NCBI GenBank assembly: GCA_015490695.1
Contig: WFXK01000365.1
Location: 1-6,316 of the forward strand
Origin: Bacteroidota bacterium
GTDB lineage: Bacteria; Bacteroidota; Bacteroidia; SpSt-205; S141-50
Length of the DNA: 6,316 bases
Direction of reading: 5' to 3'
The translations under genes and the position numbers were made by a program. This document shows, in pieces, positions 1 through 5,031 of this stretch. The first letter of the stretch is position 1, and every line of letters begins with the position of its first letter. Below the pieces are notes generated by a model, which was not told where the DNA came from, made no database searches, and saw nothing but the letters and a program-made list of their open reading frames with translations.

Positions 1-412
1 GGGTTTGTTTAAAGGCTAAATTACCAACGACTTCGGGGTATTGTTCATCGGTGGTGTTTTTCCTTCGGGCTTCGCCTTGGATATAAAGGACAATGGGTTG
101 GTCTGAGGCGCTATGAAAGACCGTAATGCTTTTTTTGAATTTTCCTGGTCGTCCTTGGGAGTTATATTTTACGAGGATGGAGCCGCTACCGCCAGGAGGA
201 ATGGTGTCTCTTGTCCATTGCGGTGTCGTACAACCGCAAGAGGGTTTCACGCGGGTTAACCATACCGGTTTATCCCCCGTATTTTTAAATTTAAAGGTAT
301 ACTCTACAATTTTTCCTTCGTCAAAGACTCCGAAATCATGGACAGTCTTTTCAAAAGTAATTTGGCTATAAGCAACTACTATGCACATCCATGTCAGTAT
401 AACGCCCCGCAT
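1..412 (-). CDS. Secreted DUF1573-family protein, 3' end cut by window edge
   Basis: I translated this frame by hand from the ATG at 412-410. It stays open for 137 complete codons and runs off the left edge, so the C-terminus is missing. Residues 1-16 look like a short Sec signal peptide (Arg2, hydrophobic stretch about 4-14, possible cleavage after Ala-Tyr-Ser16). What follows matches the DUF1573 domain common in Bacteroidota: HDFG at 25-28, FKFKNTGDKP at 40-49, SCGCTTP at 58-64, IPPGG at 71-75, YNSQGRPGKFKKSI at 83-96 and a closing IQGEAR. The fold is expected to be immunoglobulin-like and periplasmic or surface exposed; no biochemical function is established for the family. The segment QYPEVVGNL after the domain resembles longer family members that continue with further domains, so the full protein is probably much larger (inference). 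The start has a purine-rich GGAAG five bases upstream and its own promoter. Confidence 0.88.
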   Translation of the reverse strand, partial: MRGVILTWMCIVVAYSQITFEKTVHDFGVFDEGKIVEYTFKFKNTGDKPVWLTRVKPSCGCTTPQWTRDTIPPGGSGSILVKYNSQGRPGKFKKSITVFHSASDQPIVLYIQGEARRKNTTDEQYPEVVGNLAFKQT

Positions 413-417
413 AAGTG

Positions 418-424
418 CTTCCTT
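418..424 (-). promoter_or_regulatory. Ribosome binding site of the DUF1573 gene
   Basis: On the minus strand AAGGAAG stands five bases before the ATG at 412-410, preceded by an A-run. It is the clearest Shine-Dalgarno-like sequence I see in the window and supports this start. The downstream genes of the operon (wza-like, wzc-like, trmB) have no comparable sequence at this spacing, which is common in Bacteroidota and in coupled genes. Confidence 0.6.
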
Positions 425-435
425 TTTTGATTGAG

Positions 436-467
436 CAAATATAGAGGAATTTCTCAAAACTTACAAA
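436..467 (-). promoter_or_regulatory. Bacteroidota-type promoter (TTTG / TAnnTTTG) for the DUF1573 gene
   Basis: On the minus strand TTTG (467-464) is followed after exactly 20 bases by TATATTTG (443-436). This fits the Bacteroidota primary sigma factor consensus of a -33 TTTG and a -7 TAnnTTTG about 19-21 bases apart. The predicted transcription start would fall near 430-433, giving a leader of roughly 20 bases before the ATG at 412 with the GGAAG ribosome site inside it. The -33 element lies just upstream of, and next to, the trmB stop codon (463-461), so the promoter begins within the last bases of the upstream gene. It suggests that the DUF1573 gene is transcribed separately from the dsbD-to-trmB operon, although readthrough is possible because I see no hairpin terminator in the 48-bp gap. 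Confidence 0.65.
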
Positions 468-1096
468 GTAAAGGCGATGTAGAAAATTTTTGCTCCTTGA
501 CGCAAAAAAGTTCGTTCATATCCGGTAATAATAGTATTGAGGTCATCTTTCAAAGGAGAGCGATATAAGTCTTCTGTTTTTGCAAGGATTTTCCCTCCCA
601 CTTCTTGGATAGCTTCTAAGGAAAAGTAATAAAGTTTTTCGTTATCGGTTTTCAAAAATAGGGTTCCTTGGGGATGTAGAAGTTTTTTATAAAGTTTTAG
701 ATAGTTTGGGTGGGTCATTCGGTTTTTTGCTCGTTGCTTTTTCGGGTGGGGGTCAGGGAAGGTTAACCAAAATTGATGAATGGACTGAGGAGGAAAATAG
801 GTTTCTAATTGGGCAATAGCACATTGCAGAAAGCGTACATTAGGGATTTTAAATAGGAAAGCTGCTTTAGCAGCGAAGTATAGGCGAGCAGAACGGAGTT
901 CCACACCTATCCAATTCCATTTAGGGCGACGTAGCGCTGCTGTGATAATAAATTCCCCCTTAGCCGTCCCTAACTCCAACACAAGCGGGTAAGTGTTATT
1001 AAAAACCCTATACCAATCTTTGTTTTGTAAATATTGCTTATGAACAACATGCGGATAGCGGTCGTAAACCTTAATTTTATAAGATTTACGATACAT
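461..1096 (-). CDS. trmB: tRNA (guanine-N7-)-methyltransferase
   Basis: This 211-residue cytoplasmic enzyme would transfer a methyl group from S-adenosylmethionine to N7 of a guanine (position 46 of the variable loop) in tRNA. The family motifs appear in order: the SAM-binding motif LELGTAKGEF at 40-49, GVE at 64-66 closing the second strand, the signature FPDPHPKKQRAKNRMT at 113-128 with the catalytic-region FPDP, KTDN at 149-152, and the C-terminal TGYE at 191-194. The length is normal for a compact TrmB. One deviation: the middle glycine of the usual GxGKG is Ala45. The start ATG lies inside the last codons of the phosphatase gene (11-nt overlap), with no clear Shine-Dalgarno, so translation is probably coupled to it. 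A tRNA-modification gene at the end of a polysaccharide cassette is most simply read as operon hitch-hiking; no functional link is evident. Confidence 0.95.
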   Translation of the reverse strand: MYRKSYKIKVYDRYPHVVHKQYLQNKDWYRVFNNTYPLVLELGTAKGEFIITAALRRPKWNWIGVELRSARLYFAAKAAFLFKIPNVRFLQCAIAQLETYFPPQSIHQFWLTFPDPHPKKQRAKNRMTHPNYLKLYKKLLHPQGTLFLKTDNEKLYYFSLEAIQEVGGKILAKTEDLYRSPLKDDLNTIITGYERTFLRQGAKIFYIAFTL

Positions 1097-1823
1097 CCAA
1101 TAAAAGATTGTTTTGTAATGGATTGTCTTCTAAAAGCAATTTTGCTAAGGAACGCCGACTTAATACCTGTCGTATGGCATCTATATGAGCCGAATGATGG
1201 GTATCAGAGCCTAAGAAGTCAACCCATAGCTCCTTTGCAATTTCAATAGCCATTTTACGAACTGGTTCACCATAACGTCCCGCAAAAGAACTCCAATTTA
1301 ATTGAAAGTGTACTTGATATTCTTCTTTTAGCGCTTTGAGCCATGGTTTATTACAGTAAAGATAGCGTTCAGGGTGGGCTAATACAGGGTAAATGCCTCT
1401 TCTACGTAAAAGATATAGAAACATCTGAAGTTGGTGTTGATTAGGGGGGATGATCATGGGTAGTTCAAATAAAAGATAGGGTGGGGAGCTGAAGGTGATT
1501 AAAGGTTTATCGTTTTTTACTGCTTCAAAAAGCGTGTCTTCTAAATAGTATTCTGCTGCCCAATGTAGTTGAAATCCCTTAGGAATAAGCGGTTTTATTC
1601 GGTTATAGGCATTTTGAATGGTTTGTTGGTTGTTATTATAGTAACCGGGTAAGATATGGGGGGTTGTAATCGCTGCTTTAAATCCCAATTGCATCAATCC
1701 CTTTATAAGGGCAATGGAATCCGCTTCCGATGAAGCGCCATCATCTATACCAGGTAATAAATGGGAATGAAGGTCTACTTCCAAGGTTAAGGGATAAGCG
1801 TTTCTACGGAAAAAGGTAAGCAT
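1086..1823 (-). CDS. PHP-fold protein-tyrosine phosphatase, CpsB/YwqE type
   Basis: This 245-residue protein matches the metal-dependent (manganese) phosphotyrosine phosphatases CpsB of streptococci and YwqE of Bacillus, which have the PHP (polymerase and histidinol phosphatase) fold. Visible metal-site motifs are DLHSHLLPGIDDGA at 17-30 (His19, His21), TTPH at 53-56 (His56), a glutamate in the LLFELP segment (Glu120), AHPERY at 149-154 (His150) and GSDTHH at 205-210 (Asp207, His209). The QLNWSSFAGRYG segment at 174-185 is also typical. It should act in the cytoplasm and remove phosphate from the tyrosine tail of the kinase encoded just upstream, whose stop codon is separated from this ATG by a single base. 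That placement is the strongest support for the substrate (inference). Its own stop overlaps the trmB start. There is no signal peptide or membrane segment. A hydrolase acting on another phosphate ester is possible but less likely in this context. Confidence 0.93.
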   Translation of the reverse strand: MLTFFRRNAYPLTLEVDLHSHLLPGIDDGASSEADSIALIKGLMQLGFKAAITTPHILPGYYNNNQQTIQNAYNRIKPLIPKGFQLHWAAEYYLEDTLFEAVKNDKPLITFSSPPYLLFELPMIIPPNQHQLQMFLYLLRRRGIYPVLAHPERYLYCNKPWLKALKEEYQVHFQLNWSSFAGRYGEPVRKMAIEIAKELWVDFLGSDTHHSAHIDAIRQVLSRRSLAKLLLEDNPLQNNLLLDVS

Positions 1824-1824
1824 G

Positions 1825-4224
1825 TCAACGATGGGTTATCCAATGCCAAAGCCGTTTATGGAAGGGTTCCTTGCCGTCTTCGCTAACATAATAACGGTAG
1901 GCTTTGTAATAACGTCCATAATAACGATAACCGTAGTCGCCATAACCCGAGTGTAAATGTTTAGCGTCGTTCAAAACTAAATACACATTACCCCAATGGA
2001 AGTCTTGTTGTAATTTTTTCAAGGTTTCTAAAAATCGGATATGGGAATAGCGCAGACGTACAATGTACAGAAACACATCGCTTATAGGGATAATAGGGGC
2101 AATATCTCTTACAATTCCCACAGGAGAGCTATCTATGACGATGTAGTCGTATTGTTCTTTTAGGCGTTCTAATAGTTGGAATACTTCTTTAGAGGCGATG
2201 ATTTCTGCTGCATGAGGTACTGTAGTTCCTGCAGGAACAAAATATAAGTTTTTGATTCCTGTGTCATAGATGATTTCTTCCATAGCGACTTTTTTTGCGA
2301 CATAGTCAGTAATCCCTGGCACAGCGGGTTGTTGGAGAAAGGTATGCAGATTGGGTTTTCTAATATCCATGTCTACAATAGCAACCGACTTTTCTAATAA
2401 AGAGTAGGCGGCGGCTAAGTTAACGGAAATGAAGGACTTCCCTTCACCACTTACAGAAGAGGAGATTAAAATCGTTGCTCCTTTGCCTTCTTGTCGTTTC
2501 CCCGCTATAAGAAATTCTACATTAATACGTAGGTTTCTAAAAGATTCTGTAATAGCCGAACGCGTTGAATATAATACAGGTAGTATCGTTGCAATTTCCT
2601 TTTCTTTTTTCCCGCGATAACGAATGATTTCTCCCATAATAGGATTTTGCACATGGCGCTCAATATCTTCTTTGGATTCTATTCGTTTACGTAAGACTTC
2701 TCTTAAGATAGCTAAAAAGATGCCAGTGATGATGCTACCAATGAAGCTTGAAAGCCATACGACTTTTCTTTGGGGTTCAATAGGTTGGGAAGGGGGTTGC
2801 GCTCGGTTAATAATGCGGCTGTCAGATACCAAAGAAGCCATTGCCATTTCTGCTTGAAACCGCAAACTCAATAAATCCTCATAAAGCTTACTATTGGTTT
2901 CATATTCTCTCTTAACCGCATGAAAAGTCCGCTCAATCTCAGGAGAACGTAAAACCTCTGTTTCAATCCGATAAATACTGCGCTTTAATTGCATTTGCTG
3001 ATTTTGTAAGGCTTCTTCATACTGCTCTATCGCTCTATAAAGACTCTCTTTAAGCCAATGAATCGTTTGCCGCACATTCCTCAATTGTCTTGAGTTTGGC
3101 GTATGTAGATTTTGCAGCCTAAAATGGCGCTGTAATGCCTTGTCTAATTGCTCCAACTGCTTTATAATCGCAGGAGGAATGTTTTCCGCGACAAACACCG
3201 ATAAACGAGACGGATATAAACTATCTTTGGGCATGCCGATAGTCGCCTTTAAAGCACTTTTTAACATCGCTAACTCAAATAACTGTAATTCTACTTGACT
3301 TAATTGGTCTTCTAATTCCAACAATTTAGAGATATTAACACTTTTTCTTGCTTCAAAAACAGGGAGTTTACGACTGCTTTCAAAGAGCTCTAATTTGGCT
3401 TCAGCTCTTAGTAAACTAAGACGAACTTTATTCAAAGCAGTATCTAAAAAAGCAATACGTTTTTCGAAAACAGCTTTTTTAACTTGTAATTCATCTTCCA
3501 AGTATTGTTCACAAACTACATTTAAGATTTCTGCAGCCCGTTCTGGATGAGTATCTATAAAGAAAAGATTATAGACATTGCCACCTGCTGTTGTTACTTG
3601 TAGATGTTGTTTAATGTATTGAATCCAATAAGTAGAATCGTGGACTACTATTTTATAGGTGATAGGATAGACAGAGATTGCATCGGTATTTAGATAAACG
3701 GAGAAGCCAAGGGAATCAGGGATTTGAAGATAATGGTTTTGGATAGCAACTGCGATAGCTTCGCTTTTATCGGGGAATTGGATAGCGATTTGCTTAGGGT
3801 TTTCGCATTGAATAAAGATGGGTCGGTTATAATAAGGAAATTGCTTAGGGTTTTTTACAATGGCTTTAATCCATGGTTTTCGCCATAATTCGTATTTTCC
3901 TAATTTCCCGACACTATAGTATTGTGCACTTAGTTGGGCTTGGCGAATGACCTTTTCTAAAAGCACTTGGGATTTGAAAAATTCTATATTGCTTATGGCT
4001 TCGTCGGCTAAGGCTAAAGCTTTCTCTTCTTTTTCTCCCATAAATAAAGTGCGAAAAGCAATACTCATACTGGCTTGTGCTCTGTATAAAGGAATTTTAT
4101 AACGTAAATACAACCATGCTGCTGTAATACCGATTAAAAAACTTCCAACAATCCACCATTTACCTTTCCATAAGATAGTTAATAGCTGTTGTAGAGAAAA
4201 ACCTTCATAGGTATCGCGGTACAT
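1825..4224 (-). CDS. Wzc-like polysaccharide co-polymerase fused to BY-family tyrosine kinase
   Basis: This 799-residue inner-membrane protein joins a Wzz-type chain-length domain to a bacterial tyrosine kinase. A first membrane helix lies at about 24-40 and a second at about 488-508; between them is the periplasmic part, with a long Glu/Lys/Gln/Leu-rich probable coiled coil at about 245-455 and a GNVR-type segment at about 424-486 ending in the proline-rich PPSQPIEPQ. The cytoplasmic kinase starts after residue 510. It has the oligomerisation motif ExxRxxR (Glu560, Arg563, Arg566), a Walker A SSVSGEGKS ending at 597 (Lys596), the BY-kinase Walker A' VAIVDMDIRKPN from 614 (Asp618, Asp620), and Walker B YIVIDSSP from 694 (Asp698). 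The tail at 761-779 has ten tyrosines, the expected autophosphorylation cluster. All catalytic motifs are intact. The start abuts the stop of the Wza-like gene, so the two are probably coupled. Family knowledge places it as partner of Wza in capsule or exopolysaccharide polymerisation and export. Confidence 0.95.
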   Translation of the reverse strand: MYRDTYEGFSLQQLLTILWKGKWWIVGSFLIGITAAWLYLRYKIPLYRAQASMSIAFRTLFMGEKEEKALALADEAISNIEFFKSQVLLEKVIRQAQLSAQYYSVGKLGKYELWRKPWIKAIVKNPKQFPYYNRPIFIQCENPKQIAIQFPDKSEAIAVAIQNHYLQIPDSLGFSVYLNTDAISVYPITYKIVVHDSTYWIQYIKQHLQVTTAGGNVYNLFFIDTHPERAAEILNVVCEQYLEDELQVKKAVFEKRIAFLDTALNKVRLSLLRAEAKLELFESSRKLPVFEARKSVNISKLLELEDQLSQVELQLFELAMLKSALKATIGMPKDSLYPSRLSVFVAENIPPAIIKQLEQLDKALQRHFRLQNLHTPNSRQLRNVRQTIHWLKESLYRAIEQYEEALQNQQMQLKRSIYRIETEVLRSPEIERTFHAVKREYETNSKLYEDLLSLRFQAEMAMASLVSDSRIINRAQPPSQPIEPQRKVVWLSSFIGSIITGIFLAILREVLRKRIESKEDIERHVQNPIMGEIIRYRGKKEKEIATILPVLYSTRSAITESFRNLRINVEFLIAGKRQEGKGATILISSSVSGEGKSFISVNLAAAYSLLEKSVAIVDMDIRKPNLHTFLQQPAVPGITDYVAKKVAMEEIIYDTGIKNLYFVPAGTTVPHAAEIIASKEVFQLLERLKEQYDYIVIDSSPVGIVRDIAPIIPISDVFLYIVRLRYSHIRFLETLKKLQQDFHWGNVYLVLNDAKHLHSGYGDYGYRYYGRYYKAYRYYVSEDGKEPFHKRLWHWITHR
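1888..1944 (-). repeat. Tyrosine cluster with short repeats encoding Arg-Tyr-Tyr
   Basis: This stretch encodes residues 761-779 of the kinase: ten tyrosines among nineteen residues, including Arg-Tyr-Tyr three times (767-769, 771-773, 777-779). At DNA level the plus-strand decamer CATAATAACG occurs twice (1887-1896 and 1917-1926), with a near copy GTAATAACG at 1906-1914. In BY-kinases such clusters are the autophosphorylation sites that control ring assembly and disassembly. The near-identical DNA repeats would allow the number of tyrosines to change by slippage or recombination (inference). Confidence 0.8.
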
Positions 4225-5031
4225 TTATCGTCGTGTTATGTTTTGAATTAAAAAGTAATAACCTGGGATAATGGCTAACAAATTTATTAAAGCCAAATAA
4301 GGACGCAATTCTGTAAGAAGATATTGGATTCCTCGGGGTTCTATATAAATTAAATCATCGGCATGGACGATTAAAGCAGCGTGTTCTAAGGCTTCTATTT
4401 TTTTGAGATTGACCCATATAACGGTGGGGTGTTGCAAATTCCCACGAATGATTTTTACAAAACGGATTTTATCTAATTGCCTTACACCTCCTGCCATTGC
4501 TAATACTTCTACCAAGTGAGTGCGTTCTCTGGGGAGTTGAACAACAAAAGCATTATCGGCTTTATATACATAAACCCTTAAAGAAGTTACTTGAAGGTCC
4601 ACACGCGCTTCTTTATAAAGTCGTTGGTATAAACTTTCTATTTTTTCTGCTGCCTCTCGTAAAGTTAATCCTTCTACATGGACAAAACCAATTTCAGGCA
4701 ATAAAATATTTCCCTCTACATTCACTTTTAATTCTAACTGTACCTGCGTAGGAACATCCAAGGCTTGTTGTCCGACACCGCTTAATGTTCTTCCTGCAAA
4801 ATCAAAAGGAAATCCAATACCATAGAATTTTAAAACATCACCTACCCGAATCCGATATTGATAGGGTTTTAACACTAAAGCGCTATCCAACGTATAAAAA
4901 ACAAAGGGTTCACCACTTTTTTTTAAAAGTCGCCGATAGTATCGTTCACTACGAAAACGGAAAGGCAAGTTTTTTTCTACATAACAACTGCTAAGGACAA
5001 AAAGAAAAAGAAGAAATTTAATATTTCGCAT
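4225..5031 (-). CDS. Wza-like polysaccharide export lipoprotein
   Basis: This 268-residue protein begins with a lipoprotein signal: basic MRNIK, a hydrophobic stretch at 6-13 and the lipobox LSSC with Cys16 as lipidation site, which is the only cysteine in the protein. The Poly_export domain covers about 58-152 (YQYRIRVGDVLKF at 58-70, VEGNILLPEIGFVHVEGLTLREA at 105-127 in outline) and a single SLBB-like domain about 153-232 (EVLAMAGGV at 175-183, DDLIYIEPR at 225-233). A hydrophobic helix at about 245-262 precedes the basic end ITRR. It is shorter than E. coli Wza (379 residues), as Bacteroidota homologues usually are. It should sit in the outer membrane or periplasm as the exit channel and contact the Wzc-like partner encoded immediately downstream (TAA directly followed by ATG). 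Its start overlaps the dsbD stop by 14 nt and has no clear ribosome site, so translation is probably coupled to dsbD. Confidence 0.93.
   Translation of the reverse strand: MRNIKFLLFLFVLSSCYVEKNLPFRFRSERYYRRLLKKSGEPFVFYTLDSALVLKPYQYRIRVGDVLKFYGIGFPFDFAGRTLSGVGQQALDVPTQVQLELKVNVEGNILLPEIGFVHVEGLTLREAAEKIESLYQRLYKEARVDLQVTSLRVYVYKADNAFVVQLPRERTHLVEVLAMAGGVRQLDKIRFVKIIRGNLQHPTVIWVNLKKIEALEHAALIVHADDLIYIEPRGIQYLLTELRPYLALINLLAIIPGYYFLIQNITRR

Noticed and set aside
352..359. Second TAnnTTTG-like box on the minus strand inside the DUF1573 gene (TACTTTTG)
   Set aside because: No TTTG element at the right distance upstream, and it lies downstream of the start codon with no gene start after it in the window.
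126..371. Plus-strand open frame of 81 codons at the left edge
   Set aside because: It is antisense to the DUF1573 gene, whose family motifs (HDFG, SCGCT, GRPGKF) are clear on the minus strand.
413..460. Possible terminator between trmB and the DUF1573 gene
   Set aside because: I could find no inverted repeat with a T-run on the minus strand; the gap is instead explained by promoter and ribosome site.
653..660. TAnnTTTG-like box on the minus strand inside trmB (TATTTTTG)
   Set aside because: No partner TTTG about 20 bases upstream; such boxes occur by chance in AT-rich coding DNA.
1034..1249. Plus-strand open frame of 71 codons across the phosphatase/trmB junction
   Set aside because: It is antisense to two well-supported genes and has no recognisable motif.
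2429..2857. Two plus-strand open frames inside the kinase gene
   Set aside because: Both are antisense to the kinase Walker A and second membrane-helix regions; no independent coding signal.
4497..4994. Two plus-strand open frames inside the Wza-like gene
   Set aside because: They are shadows of the export lipoprotein gene, with no motif or start signal of their own.
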